This document shows positions 19,767-28,688 of a DNA stretch of 48,918 nt, piece after piece. Position 1 is the stretch's first letter, and each line of letters starts with the position of its first letter. The DNA comes from Clostridia bacterium. Its GTDB lineage: Bacteria; Bacillota; Clostridia; Christensenellales; Aristaeellaceae. The position numbers and the translations under genes are program-made. The stretch lies in the NCBI GenBank assembly GCA_017547285.1, contig JAFYQB010000013.1, positions 1-48,918 of the forward strand, read 5' to 3'. Under the pieces are notes generated by a model, which was given only the letters and a program-made list of their open reading frames with translations, was not told the origin of the DNA and made no database searches.

Positions 19767-20542
19767 TTTATCTCAAGAATGCACAACAGCTGGACTGCAT
19801 GCGGCGTTCCGGTGCTCTGCTTTACGACGTGCTCTGCCGCCTTCGTGAAGCCATCAAGCCCGGCATGAGCACGGCTGAACTGGATGTTTACGCCGAACAG
19901 CTCATCCGCAAGCACAAAGCGATCCCGTCCTTTTTGGACTATCAGGGCTATCCGGCCTCGATCTGTGCCTCCATCAATGATGAGGTGGTGCATGGCATCC
20001 CCTCTGAAACCGCCATTCTTAAGGAGGGAGACATTCTCTCCGTAGACTGCGGTCTGATTCTGGATGGCTGGCAGTCCGACAGCGCCTTCACCGTGGGTGT
20101 AGGCAAGATCTCTCCGGAGCATCAGAAGCTGATCGACGTTACAGAAGAGAGCTTTTTCAAAGGTATCCGAAAGGCCATTGCCGGTAATCATATCGGCGAT
20201 ATCGGTCATGCAGTGCAAAGCTATGCCGAAAGCTTTGGCTACGGTGTAGTGCGCGACCTGACCGGTCATGGTATTGGCCGCAACATGCATGAGGATCCCA
20301 GTGTTCCCAACTTTGGCCGCCCCGGTCATGGCACGCGACTGCGTGCAGGCATGACGCTGGCCATTGAGCCCATGATCGCCATGGGTGATTACCGTGTTGC
20401 GCAGCTCGATGACGGCTGGACCATTGTAACCGAGGATGGCAGTTTCTGTTCTCATTATGAGCACACCATTGCCATCAACGAAAAAGGTCTGCCGGAAATT
20501 CTGAGCTTCCCGGGCTATGTGCTCACGGAGGATGCCGAGTGA
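19763..20542 (+). CDS. map: Methionine aminopeptidase, type I
   Basis: It removes the N-terminal Met from new proteins. The 259-aa protein has all five metal ligands of the pita-bread fold: D95, D106, H169, E202 and E233, plus H77 at the active site. Segments SVDCGLILDGWQSD and LTGHGIGRNMHEDP carry them. It lacks the N-terminal SH3-binding zinc extension of some forms. It overlaps adk by four bases and the next gene by four, so it is part of a coupled string. Confidence 0.97.
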   Translation: MIYLKNAQQLDCMRRSGALLYDVLCRLREAIKPGMSTAELDVYAEQLIRKHKAIPSFLDYQGYPASICASINDEVVHGIPSETAILKEGDILSVDCGLILDGWQSDSAFTVGVGKISPEHQKLIDVTEESFFKGIRKAIAGNHIGDIGHAVQSYAESFGYGVVRDLTGHGIGRNMHEDPSVPNFGRPGHGTRLRAGMTLAIEPMIAMGDYRVAQLDDGWTIVTEDGSFCSHYEHTIAINEKGLPEILSFPGYVLTEDAE

Positions 20543-20886
20543 AAGCAAAACCGACCGAGCCTGGCCGCGTTGTCATCTCCACCCAGGGCCACGATGAAGG
20601 CCGCTGGTACGCCATTGTAAGCGTGCTAGATGAGCGCATGGTGCTGCTGGTGGATGGAGATACCCGCAAGCTGGCAAAGCCCAAAAAGAAGCAGGTAAAG
20701 CATCTGCATGCCCTGCCCCTGATGATTCAGGTGGAAGGAAAAGGCGCAAGCGGCGGTCCGCTGGATGACAGCGATATCCGCAAGGCGCTTAAAGCGCAGA
20801 AGGATGCTTACCTCATCCAAACCGGGTATGCGCAAAATGCGCACACGGAACATGTGAAGGAGGCAGACGCACTTGTCCAAGAGTGA
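20539..20886 (+). CDS. KOW-domain (L14e-like) RNA-binding protein
   Basis: A 115-aa protein starting with GTG at 20539, overlapping map by four bases. The N-terminal half (about 6-55) resembles the KOW/L14e-type domain seen in Bacillota proteins encoded between map and infA ([32 protein letters not shown], then basic KPKKKQVKH). It is presumed to bind RNA or the ribosome, but no exact role is known to me. The C-terminal half is hydrophilic. The infA start lies inside its 3' end. Confidence 0.85.
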   Translation: MKAKPTEPGRVVISTQGHDEGRWYAIVSVLDERMVLLVDGDTRKLAKPKKKQVKHLHALPLMIQVEGKGASGGPLDDSDIRKALKAQKDAYLIQTGYAQNAHTEHVKEADALVQE

Positions 20887-21094
20887 TGTCATTGAAATGG
20901 AAGGCACTGTTAAAGAGGCGCTTCCGAACGCGAACTTTAAAGTGGAGCTCCCCGGCGGGCATCAGATCATGGCACAGATCTCGGGTAAAATGCGTATGAA
21001 CTTCATTCGCATCTACCCCGGTGACAAAGTTACCGTAGAGCTCTCGCCCTATGATCTTACCCGCGGCCGTATTACCTGGCGCAGCAAGAACTAA
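20873..21094 (+). CDS. infA: Translation initiation factor IF-1
   Basis: A 73-aa OB-fold protein that occupies the A site during initiation. The family core [18 protein letters not shown] followed by [33 protein letters not shown] is present. The start is TTG at 20873 with AAGGAGG (20857-20863) nine bases upstream. The gene overlaps the KOW gene by 14 bases, and the rare start may hold its level down. Confidence 0.96.
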   Translation: MSKSDVIEMEGTVKEALPNANFKVELPGGHQIMAQISGKMRMNFIRIYPGDKVTVELSPYDLTRGRITWRSKN

Positions 21095-21115
21095 GCGAAA
21101 GCATTTCGCGGCTGA

Positions 21116-21265
<150 letters not shown>

Positions 21266-21313
21266 GCAGGGGCTGAGCCCCTGCACCCCGGACTGAGCGG
21301 CGAAGCCGCTCAG
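21266..21313 (+). repeat. Two-hairpin 3' repeat, diverged copy behind rpmJ
   Basis: Directly after the rpmJ stop, hairpin GCAGGGGCT/AGCCCCTGC (21266-21284) is followed by a short ACCCCGGA spacer and hairpin CTGAGCGGC/GCCGCTCAG (21293-21313). This has the same layout as the copies at 22476-22528 and 36550-36612, which also sit behind stop codons. Confidence 0.5.
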
Positions 21314-21350
21314 GGTTGGGAGCCATGCTTGAGTGCGTCAAGCATTATAC

Positions 21351-21420
21351 GCCGTGGGTCAACAGGACCCACGGCTTCTGCGTATTTTCAGGGATTTGTT
21401 GGGGCGACCATTGGTCGCCC
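21351..21420 (+). terminator. Likely end-of-operon hairpins after rpmJ
   Basis: GCCGTGGGTC (21351-21360) pairs with GACCCACGGC (21366-21375), followed by TTCTGCGTATTTTC. A second stem GGGCGACCA/TGGTCGCCC covers 21402-21420. The T tract is imperfect, but these are the best candidate for the end of the r-protein transcript. No promoter for the following GNAT pair stands out, so some read-through may drive it. Confidence 0.5.
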
Positions 21421-21460
21421 GCAGTAGCTTACATTACCCGTTAGGCAAAAGGAGGTCCTT

Positions 21461-21982
21461 ATGTCCACTCCAAATATCCTTATCCGTCCCATGAACGAAA
21501 ACGATCCCATTTACTTTTCCAGCGAGGAATGCGCACAGGGGTGGCATGCTTCCACGGATAAGCTCAACGAACGTCTCCGGCATGAAAAAGATGGACGTTG
21601 CATCACTTTTGTAGCAGAGGCAGATGGCGTTGGCGCAGGCTATGTGAGCCTGTACCATCAGCCTGCCTGCGGTCCTTTTGCAGGTAAGCAGATCCCAGAA
21701 ATCGTTGACTTCAATGTACTTCAAAAGTTTCAGCGGCAAGGCATTGGTTCCAGACTGATGGACGCCTGCGAGGAAGCTGCTTCCAGGGTTTGCGACCGTG
21801 TCTGCCTTGGCGTGGGCCTGCATGCCGGTTATGGCAGCGCACAGCGTATGTATGCCAAGCGCGGTTACATTCCGGATGGTTCCGGCGTGTGGTACGGCGA
21901 TCATGTGTGCGAGCCATATACTGCCTGTGAGAACGATGACGATCTGGTGCTTTATTTGAGCAAGGTACTGAAGCATGATTGA
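21461..21982 (+). CDS. GNAT-family N-acetyltransferase
   Basis: A 173-aa protein with one GNAT domain. The acetyl-CoA pyrophosphate-binding segment QRQGIGSRLMDACEEAA is near residues 90-106, followed by the aromatic-rich C-terminal part RMYAKRGYIPDG. The substrate is unknown; small-molecule amines, peptides or tRNA-linked substrates are all possible in this family. AAAGGAGG precedes the ATG. The next GNAT gene overlaps its end by eight bases, so the two are co-translated and may act together. Confidence 0.87.
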   Translation: MSTPNILIRPMNENDPIYFSSEECAQGWHASTDKLNERLRHEKDGRCITFVAEADGVGAGYVSLYHQPACGPFAGKQIPEIVDFNVLQKFQRQGIGSRLMDACEEAASRVCDRVCLGVGLHAGYGSAQRMYAKRGYIPDGSGVWYGDHVCEPYTACENDDDLVLYLSKVLKHD

Positions 21983-22379
21983 GTGCGAAGATCTGACATC
22001 GGCATCACTGGAGGCAATCAAAAACCTGTATCATCAGCACGGCTGGCTGGCTTATTTGCAGGATGACGCCAAGCTCGCGCGGGCGTTTGACCAATCCCTG
22101 TACACCCTCGGCGCATACGATGGGGAAGAACTGGTTGGATTTATTCGCTGTGTAGGCGACGGCGAACACATCGTAATGGTGCAGGATCTGGTCGTGGCAG
22201 AAACCCGTCTCCGTCAGGGTATCGGTAAAACACTGATGCAAAGCGTATACGAGCGTTTCCCAGACGTCCGCATGCTGATGCTGCTCACTGACGCCATGGA
22301 TGAAAGAGCCAATGCGTTCTACCAGTCCATTGGCATGACAAAGCTGGAAGAAAACGGCTGTATCACCTATATGAGATAA
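21975..22379 (+). CDS. GNAT-family N-acetyltransferase (small)
   Basis: A 134-aa single-domain GNAT. The conserved AcCoA loop is LRQGIGKTLMQSVYERFP near 77-94, and the later FYQSIGM corresponds to the C-terminal strand-helix motif. It overlaps the upstream GNAT by eight bases and ends at a strong terminator. The two are not close copies of each other, so a recent duplication is unlikely. The substrate is unknown. Confidence 0.87.
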   Translation: MIECEDLTSASLEAIKNLYHQHGWLAYLQDDAKLARAFDQSLYTLGAYDGEELVGFIRCVGDGEHIVMVQDLVVAETRLRQGIGKTLMQSVYERFPDVRMLMLLTDAMDERANAFYQSIGMTKLEENGCITYMR

Positions 22380-22383
22380 AAAG

Positions 22384-22422
22384 AAAGCGATGTAGTTGTT
22401 CATGTCAACTACATCGCTTTTT
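22384..22422 (+). terminator. Terminator of the GNAT pair
   Basis: A perfect 15-bp stem (22384-22398 with 22406-22420) with a 7-nt loop ends in TTTTT. It is flanked by A-rich sequence, so it also works for the minus-strand M28 peptidase transcript. Confidence 0.92.
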
Positions 22423-22475
22423 GCTGTATGCCGGATGCGCGCCCTGCGTCCGTGAAACGGACGCAGCCAAAGGAT

Positions 22476-22528
22476 TCTTAAGGGGCTTTGCCCCTTAAGC
22501 GGGATCCCTAAGGGCGGAGCCCTTAGGC
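22476..22528 (-). repeat. Two-hairpin 3' repeat behind the M28 peptidase gene
   Basis: Read in the sense of the minus-strand gene: hairpin CTAAGGGCTCCGCCCTTAG, linker GGATCCCGC, hairpin TTAAGGGGCAAAGCCCCTTAA, then GAATCC. It lies at once after the stop codon. The copy at 36550-36612 shares the linker, both loops and the trailing GAATCC. Confidence 0.7.
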
Positions 22529-23527
22529 TTAAGGCTTCATCGCATCCCCGTAGGTGTGGTCGTTGGCCAGTCCATCCACGGCAGTATACACCGCAGTCAG
22601 CGCGTCCCAGCTGCGCTGCAGGTCAAAGTCGCCCAGAATATCGCTGGGGGTGTGCATGAACTCCGGCCATTCGCCGCCCAGTTCATCCGTCTGACGGAAG
22701 CAGATGGCTACGCTGTCCACACCGATGTAGTGGAAGGATTCATGGTCGGTTTTGTCCATGTGACGAGGCCCGCACCAGTACCAGTCGCGGTCTTCTTCGG
22801 GATAGCATTCGGTTTCCGCCATGGCCTGCAGCATGGCCAGCGCAGGACGGTTGTAAGCGGGAGATTCTTCGGTGCCGGTCACATAGCCGTTATCGGTGCG
22901 CATGCCCAGCGTATCCAGCGAGAAGGCCAGCTCCTCCCAGATATCCACCACAAGAATGTCGATGTTGAACACAGCAATATGACGTGCTTTTTCTTCTTCA
23001 GTCAGGGCGTAGCAGTAGTCCAGCGAACCAATGTGCGGTTCGTTGCGCGCGGTGCAGAAGTATTCCTCGGCGGTGAAGGCCACAAAGCGCAGTTCGGTGT
23101 TCTCAAACGCGGGGAGCGCAGCCATCTTGCGCATAATGAACATCATGGCCGCAACGCCGCTGGCATTGTCGCGCGCGCCGGGGGACTGGCTGTCGTAGTG
23201 CGCACAAACGGTGATGATGGGCGCGTCAGGATTGACGGCGGGCTTGACGGCGATCAGATTGGTGCAGGTCAGATCCAGCTCCGGCACATAGGAAGGCAGC
23301 TCGATCAGCGTGCCGTCCTCCTTGGAAAAGCCGTTGGCTTCAAACTCTGCGCGCAGATAGTCGCAGGCCTGCTGCGAACCGGGCAGCTCGATCCAGCGGT
23401 TGCCGATCTCATCCACCAGATAGGCCATTTCATCGTACCATTCGTAAAACTCATCCTCGCTGATCTCCAGCGCAAAGGCGCCGAACGGCAGCAGGAGGCA
23501 AATCAGCAAAGCAATCCATTTTTTCAT
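22529..23527 (-). CDS. Secreted M28-family zinc peptidase
   Basis: A 332-aa protein with an N-terminal signal peptide (about 1-19) and an M28 aminopeptidase-like domain. The two-zinc ligands are visible: H110 (AHYDS), D120 (GARDNASG), E155 next to catalytic E154 (FTAEEYF), D190 (NIDI) and H292 (FMHTPSD). It probably trims peptides or amino-acid conjugates outside the cell. Its ATG lies two bases after the stop of the MFS-GH2 fusion with little Shine-Dalgarno of its own, so it is coupled to that gene. Pairing of a glycosidase and an exported peptidase suggests glycopeptide or glycoconjugate use; this is inference. Confidence 0.9.
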   Translation of the reverse strand: MKKWIALLICLLLPFGAFALEISEDEFYEWYDEMAYLVDEIGNRWIELPGSQQACDYLRAEFEANGFSKEDGTLIELPSYVPELDLTCTNLIAVKPAVNPDAPIITVCAHYDSQSPGARDNASGVAAMMFIMRKMAALPAFENTELRFVAFTAEEYFCTARNEPHIGSLDYCYALTEEEKARHIAVFNIDILVVDIWEELAFSLDTLGMRTDNGYVTGTEESPAYNRPALAMLQAMAETECYPEEDRDWYWCGPRHMDKTDHESFHYIGVDSVAICFRQTDELGGEWPEFMHTPSDILGDFDLQRSWDALTAVYTAVDGLANDHTYGDAMKP

Positions 23528-23529
23528 TT

Positions 23530-26500
23530 TCAGGCCCCCGGATTTTCGCCCATCAGGCGTTTGTTCAGGCGCTTGAGCTGTTCGTAAGGCAGTTTGACAA
23601 TGCGGCGGTCATAGGTCAGCACGCCGTTCAGTTCGTCCTCCACGTCGGTCAGCTGGGTGTAGACCGTGGCGCACAGGCCTTTCGACACAGCGGGAACGAT
23701 CTGGTTTTCATACAGGTCGTAGTAGGCTTTCCACAGGTCCTGCTGGCTGGCAAACTTTTTGTAGCCGAAATCCACATTGTTGAAGGTATGACCTTCCAGA
23801 CGCAGGTTGTAGCCGCCGAACTCGCTGAGCACCACAGCGCGGTCCAGCTTGTCCTTTTTGAATTTGTAGGGCCTGAAATATACGTGCAGACTCTGAATCT
23901 GGCCGATTTTCTGGTCATGCCAGCCGCTGGCATGGTCAATGGGACGGCTGTTATCCAGCGCAAGGATGGCTTCGCAGGCCGCTTTGGCGTCAAACTGGCC
24001 CCAGCCTTCGTTGAAGGGGACCCACAGCACAATGGAGGGCACGCTGCGCAGCTGGGTGATCATTTCCTGCAGCTCGTTCATGTACTCCATCCGTCCGGCT
24101 TCGGCGTTGCGGGCAAAGCGGATATACCGGTTATCCTTCTGATGCACGCCGGTCACCAGCGGAGAGGAGATCGTCCAGAAGCGGTATTCGCCGCCGCCGT
24201 TCATCATGTCCTGCCACACCAGCATGCCAAGGCGGTCGCAGTGATGATACCAGCGCATGGGCTCCACCTTGATGTGCTTGCGCAGCATGTTGTAACCCAG
24301 GTCTTTGGCGGTCTGGATATCATAGATCATGGCTTCGTCCGAAGGGGGCGTGAGCAGACCGTCCGGCCAGTAGCCCTGATCCAGCAGACCGTTGTGGAAG
24401 TACGGCTTGTTGTTGAGGAACAGGCGCATTACGCCTTTGCTGTCTTTGCGCACTTCGGTCTTGCGCATGGCAAAGTAGCTGTCAATGCGGTCGCTGCCAA
24501 GGGTGAGCGTCAGGTCATACAGATAGGGATCCTCGGGGCTCCACGCACGGCAGTTGTCCAGTTTGACGGTAAAGGGCGTCAGACAGCGGTAGCTGAGCAT
24601 CTGTCCGTCCACAAAGGCCTGACCTTCCAGCCCCGGCACGCCGGTTACAGTGATGCGCACGCTGGATTCATCAAACAGGGGTTCGATGCGCACATCCTGA
24701 ATGTGGATGGGCGGCAGCGCCTCCATCCAGACTGTCTGCCAGATGCCGCTCTGGGGCGTGTACCAGATGCCGCCGCGCTGCGTTTTCTGCTTACCGCGGC
24801 TGTGCCAGCTCTGGTCGGTATCATCGTGCACGGCAACAAGCAGCGTGTTCTCCGGCTGAAGGGCTTCGGTCACATCCGCCGTAAAGGAGGTATAGCCGCC
24901 CATGTGATAGGCCACCTGCTGCCCGTTCATGTAAACGGCGGCTTCCTGATCCACCGCGCCGAAGTGCAGAAGCACGCGGCCTCCATCCGGCACAAAGCCT
25001 TCCGGCAGCACGATTTTGCGGCGGTACCACAGGGTTTGATGGGGCAGGAGCGTGCGGCCGACGCCGCTGAGAATGCTTTCGGGGGAGAAGGGAACGGTGA
25101 TGGTGCCGTCAAACCGCGCAGGCACATCGTCGCTTTCAGTGATGGCATATTCCCATGCACCGTTCAGGTTGAAATAGCTTTCACGCCGGAACTGAGGACG
25201 CGGATATTCCTGCAGCGGGGCTTCGGCGTTCAGGGTCTCGCCCCACTCGGTTTTCAGACCCTGCAGGCGTTCGGCCTCGGCTTTAGCGGATGCTTTTTTG
25301 CGCAGTTCATGCGCCAGAAAGCCCAGCGGGATGGTCATGAGCACCAGCATGGCTGCTGCGCCAAGGAAGATATCCGGCGTAGGAACAGTTTTGACCTGGC
25401 CCAGATCCACATAGGTGGCGCCGCCTTCACGAATGAGCGCCGCGCCGATGAACGGGCCGATAATCATGGGCACCATGACGCTGAAAATCATGCGGATGCC
25501 CTGAAAATGGCCGGCCTGACCGGCGGGGGTCAGCTCGCGCATCTGAGCGGTCAGCGCGGAGGTGAGCAGCATGTAGCCGCTCATCATGACCATGCCGCAG
25601 GGAATGACCCACGCCATTTCACGGGAAAAGTACATACCCACAAGACCTACCAGCATAATGCCGGCGGCAGGCGCGGCAAAGTTGAGCTTGCCGAAGCTGT
25701 CGATGAACTGACCGAAGATCAGCGTAACAACGCTGGCCGTCAGCAGCACCACACCCAGCACCAGAGCATAGTTTTCCAGCATCAGGTAGTGCTGCATGTA
25801 AATGATCAGATAGGGGAAGAACACCTGAACCGTAATGGAAAACACGCACATGCCCGCCAGGGACAGGTACAGCGCTTTGTTTTCACGGATGACCGAGGGC
25901 CGGAAACCGTGAATCAGCTGCTGCAGGAACGGTTCGCGGCGGGGCAGCGGTTCTTCATCCGGCAAAAGAAAGATGCAGGCAACGCCGGTGAGCGTGACCA
26001 GCCAGCCGAAAATCAGGAAGAAGCCCTTCCAGTCGCCGGCCTGCGTCATGCCGTCAAACAGTCCGAAAATAATCAGCATGGAAAGCAGCGGCAGGATCGC
26101 CAGCACGCTTTCCACTTTGCCGCGCTTTTCATCGGGGATCTGATCGGTCACAAAAGCGTTGAAAGCGGCGTCGTTGGCGGTGGAACCAAAGAAGGTCATC
26201 ACACAGTCCATCACGATCACCGCCACGGCTGCGGCAGTAACGGCAGGAATGGCGGGCAGCAGCTTTCCGGCGTTTTCCACCGTGATAAAGCCGAACGAGG
26301 CCGTGGCCACGCCCCATACCAGATAGCCAATGCAGATGAGTGCCTTGCGGCGGCCGATTCGGTCGCTGAGCGCGCCCATGAACAGCGTGGTCAGGGTGGC
26401 GGCAACGGCGCTGGCGGATACCATGGCGGCGATGTAGTTGGGGTCGGTGGTAATGGTGTTGTAGAGGAAAACGTTAAAGTACATGTTCTCGATCGTCCAG

Positions 26501-26565
26501 GCAAACTGACCCGTCAGACCGATCAGGATCAGGCTGATCCACAGGCGGAAACCGATTTTCTTCAT
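23530..26565 (-). CDS. MFS transporter fused to a GH2-family glycosidase
   Basis: One 1011-aa open frame. Residues 1-420 form a 12-segment MFS transporter with the loop motif GALSDRIGRRKAL (64-76). Residues 421-450 are a charged linker. Residues about 455-1000 are a GH2 enzyme: a sugar-binding jelly-roll (LNGAWEYA at 467-474, WYRRKIVLP, YMNGQQVAYHMGGYTSF), an Ig-like domain and a TIM barrel. Its likely acid/base is E853 in WVPFNEGWGQF, and its likely nucleophile is E915 in VLSEFGGYNLR. No internal Met lies between 410 and 546 and no stop interrupts, so the fusion looks real. With an even number of membrane segments both ends would be cytoplasmic, so the sugar would be cut as or after it enters. 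The substrate (beta-galactoside, glucuronide or mannoside) is not determined. Confidence 0.88.
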   Translation of the reverse strand: MKKIGFRLWISLILIGLTGQFAWTIENMYFNVFLYNTITTDPNYIAAMVSASAVAATLTTLFMGALSDRIGRRKALICIGYLVWGVATASFGFITVENAGKLLPAIPAVTAAAVAVIVMDCVMTFFGSTANDAAFNAFVTDQIPDEKRGKVESVLAILPLLSMLIIFGLFDGMTQAGDWKGFFLIFGWLVTLTGVACIFLLPDEEPLPRREPFLQQLIHGFRPSVIRENKALYLSLAGMCVFSITVQVFFPYLIIYMQHYLMLENYALVLGVVLLTASVVTLIFGQFIDSFGKLNFAAPAAGIMLVGLVGMYFSREMAWVIPCGMVMMSGYMLLTSALTAQMRELTPAGQAGHFQGIRMIFSVMVPMIIGPFIGAALIREGGATYVDLGQVKTVPTPDIFLGAAAMLVLMTIPLGFLAHELRKKASAKAEAERLQGLKTEWGETLNAEAPLQEYPRPQFRRESYFNLNGAWEYAITESDDVPARFDGTITVPFSPESILSGVGRTLLPHQTLWYRRKIVLPEGFVPDGGRVLLHFGAVDQEAAVYMNGQQVAYHMGGYTSFTADVTEALQPENTLLVAVHDDTDQSWHSRGKQKTQRGGIWYTPQSGIWQTVWMEALPPIHIQDVRIEPLFDESSVRITVTGVPGLEGQAFVDGQMLSYRCLTPFTVKLDNCRAWSPEDPYLYDLTLTLGSDRIDSYFAMRKTEVRKDSKGVMRLFLNNKPYFHNGLLDQGYWPDGLLTPPSDEAMIYDIQTAKDLGYNMLRKHIKVEPMRWYHHCDRLGMLVWQDMMNGGGEYRFWTISSPLVTGVHQKDNRYIRFARNAEAGRMEYMNELQEMITQLRSVPSIVLWVPFNEGWGQFDAKAACEAILALDNSRPIDHASGWHDQKIGQIQSLHVYFRPYKFKKDKLDRAVVLSEFGGYNLRLEGHTFNNVDFGYKKFASQQDLWKAYYDLYENQIVPAVSKGLCATVYTQLTDVEDELNGVLTYDRRIVKLPYEQLKRLNKRLMGENPGA

Positions 26566-26603
26566 TGGATGCTGTTCCTTTCGTACACGGAATATGCTTT
26601 CCT

Positions 26604-26632
26604 ATTATATCATTGCAGGCGTTGCAGGGCAA
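26604..26632 (-). promoter_or_regulatory. Promoter of the MFS-GH2/M28 operon
   Basis: On the minus strand TTGCCC (26632-26627) is 17 bp from TATAAT (26609-26604), which also has an upstream TG for an extended -10. It lies about 40 bp ahead of the fusion gene ATG. Confidence 0.65.
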
Positions 26633-26634
26633 GA

Positions 26635-26663
26635 TTGACAGAAGCAGGGAAAGGGGATAAGAT
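26635..26663 (+). promoter_or_regulatory. Promoter of the DUF6020-like gene
   Basis: TTGACA (26635-26640) is 17 bp from TAAGAT (26658-26663). It abuts the divergent promoter of the MFS-GH2 operon, so a single regulator could affect both. Confidence 0.6.
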
Positions 26664-26695
26664 AACGGTATCACCAACGAAAGGTTTGGAATCGG

Positions 26696-28531
26696 ATGAA
26701 GAAACACCCATGGCTGCGCACTTTGCTGCCGGTTTTGGCGGCCTTTTGGACGGCGCTGGCTTTTTCGGTTGAGATCCCCATTCCGCTCATGGCGGATATG
26801 AACGGCCGCACGCTTTCCGAGCAGCTGACCCGGATGCTGATGGTGGTGTTTCATGCTGTAGAGGACAATCACCTGCAAACGCTGCTGGTGATGGCTGCGG
26901 CATGGTGGAGCTACCGGCGTTTTCTGTTCGGGCAGCGCCGACGTATGGGGGAAACGGTGCTGGCATGCCTGTTTGCCCTGTGCATGCTCTGGAGCATGGC
27001 TGTGCAAGCAACGGACAGCATATCCGTGCTGTGGGCCAATTCAACGCAGCTGCTCAAGGCGGCTGTGATCTGGACGGGACTTGTGCCGCTGTGGCTGAGC
27101 GTGATCCGTGCAATAGATGCGGGATTTGACTGGCTGAAAAAGCAAAAGCCCTTTGCTTTCCGCCATCCGCTGCTGACGCCCATGCTGATCATGCTGGCGG
27201 TCTGGGCGCCGCAGGCTGTGATCCGCTATCCCGGTGCCGTGATCTTTGATACGGTGCATCAGCTGCAGGAGTTCTTTGGCGATCTGCCTTTTACCGCCAT
27301 GAACCCGCCGGGGCATACGGCGCTGATCGGCTGGTTTGTGCAGCTGGGCGACTGGCTGGGCTGCGCCCACTTCGGCTTCTTTATGGTCACGCTTCTGCAG
27401 ATGATCGCGCTTTCGTGGATCCTTGCCTGGCTGCTGTGCGTGCTGCAAAGGCTGAAAATGCCCGGCCCGCTCATCTGGGCGATGCTGGCGTGCAATGCGC
27501 TGCTGCCCACGTATGCTGCTTATGCCACCACCGTGCTCAAGGATTCGGCATGCACCATCTGCGTGCTTCTGTTTATGGTGCAGACCGCGCTTTTGGTGAT
27601 CCGCCCTGAAATCTTCTGGGAAAAGAAGGGCAGAGGACTTGTGCTGTGGGCTGTTTCCGGCGCATTGGCCATTCTCATGCGCAAAAACGGCATCGGCATG
27701 ATTGCGCCTACGGTGGCTGCGGCGGGCATTTATGCCCTGTGCCGCCGCGAATGGAAGCCCGTTCGCCGCTGGCTGCCGCTGGTGAGCGGCCTGCTGGCTA
27801 TCATCATTGCCAATGGATCGCTGGCGTGGATTACGGCACAGTATGATGTGGGCGGCGGAAGCGTGCGCGAGCTCCTGTCCATTCCCTTCCAGCAGACGGC
27901 GCGCGTGCTGCGCGAGCATGAGGTGCCGCAGGAAGAAATCGATATCATCAATGAAGTGCTGGACGCTTCGGTTATCAGCGAGGTATATACCTCCCATATT
28001 TCCGACGATGTGAAAAACACCTTCCGGGAGGATGCGACCACGCAGGAACTGCTGGCTTATGCAAAGGTGTGGGCCAGTCACCTGATCCGCTATCCGTCCG
28101 CCAGTCTGGACGCGCTGCTTGGCATGACGCACACCATTTTCAGCCCCACGGGCGTGCACGACGATTTTTACGATGTAAAGGTGATGCAGTCCTTTGGCGG
28201 CGGCAAATGGCGGATGGATGAATGGCTGTACGCCTGCCCGCTGTCGGAATACCGCATGCCGCTGAAATGGCTGTACATGCTTTCGCTCAAGCTGCCGGTG
28301 ACCGGGCTGATGATGAACCTTGGCGCGAACGTGATCGCGACGATCGTTCTGGCCTATCTTTCGTTCCGGCGGAATCGCAGGCTGTGGATCGTATGGCTGC
28401 CTGCGCTTTTGTGCCTGGGCATGCTGCTGTTTTCGCCCATCACCTGCATTCGCTACGCGCTGCCTGTTTATTACGCCGTGCCGCTGCTGGCGGCCGTGTT
28501 GTGCCACGAGCGGATGTATCCCTCAAAATAA
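26696..28531 (+). CDS. DUF6020-like polytopic membrane protein (possible GT-C glycosyltransferase)
   Basis: A 611-aa protein with about 11-13 membrane segments. The region RYPGAVIFDTVHQ (178-190), then NPPGH (203-207) at the outer face before a membrane segment, resembles the DUF6020 family, whose layout recalls GT-C enzymes using polyprenyl-linked sugars. The loop about 400-500 is extracytoplasmic and charged. Donor and acceptor are unknown. It has its own promoter and is followed by a terminator, so it is separate from but adjacent to the glycosyltransferase operon. Confidence 0.7.
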   Translation: MKKHPWLRTLLPVLAAFWTALAFSVEIPIPLMADMNGRTLSEQLTRMLMVVFHAVEDNHLQTLLVMAAAWWSYRRFLFGQRRRMGETVLACLFALCMLWSMAVQATDSISVLWANSTQLLKAAVIWTGLVPLWLSVIRAIDAGFDWLKKQKPFAFRHPLLTPMLIMLAVWAPQAVIRYPGAVIFDTVHQLQEFFGDLPFTAMNPPGHTALIGWFVQLGDWLGCAHFGFFMVTLLQMIALSWILAWLLCVLQRLKMPGPLIWAMLACNALLPTYAAYATTVLKDSACTICVLLFMVQTALLVIRPEIFWEKKGRGLVLWAVSGALAILMRKNGIGMIAPTVAAAGIYALCRREWKPVRRWLPLVSGLLAIIIANGSLAWITAQYDVGGGSVRELLSIPFQQTARVLREHEVPQEEIDIINEVLDASVISEVYTSHISDDVKNTFREDATTQELLAYAKVWASHLIRYPSASLDALLGMTHTIFSPTGVHDDFYDVKVMQSFGGGKWRMDEWLYACPLSEYRMPLKWLYMLSLKLPVTGLMMNLGANVIATIVLAYLSFRRNRRLWIVWLPALLCLGMLLFSPITCIRYALPVYYAVPLLAAVLCHERMYPSK

Positions 28532-28539
28532 GTAGCTTC

Positions 28540-28575
28540 CAAACGCTTTCTGCATGCTGCGGAAAGCGTTTGTTT
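28540..28575 (+). terminator. Terminator after the DUF6020-like gene
   Basis: CAAACGCTTTC (28540-28550) pairs with GAAAGCGTTTG (28562-28572) over an 11-nt loop, followed by TTTG. Confidence 0.75.
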
Positions 28576-28588
28576 GATTGGGTTTTGT

Positions 28589-28617
28589 TTGACAGAATCA
28601 GCAAAAAGAGCTATGAT
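28589..28617 (+). promoter_or_regulatory. Promoter of the GT2-DUF354 operon
   Basis: TTGACA (28589-28594) and TATGAT (28612-28617) are 17 bp apart, about 70 bp before the first gene. It is the only clear promoter ahead of the six-gene run. Confidence 0.75.
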
Positions 28618-28688
28618 ATAAGTTGGTTTCATGGGCATTGATGAAACCGGTTTATACTAGTTTTTTGGATTGAAGGAGGCGGCCGCTG

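Noticed and set aside
21461..22379. Recent tandem duplication of GNAT genes
   Set aside because: The two proteins differ in length and share only the family motif.
23788..26772. A 994-codon plus-strand frame opposite the MFS-GH2 gene
   Set aside because: It is antisense to a clear protein, rich in His/Gln/Gly with no domain signal; codon-bias artefact.
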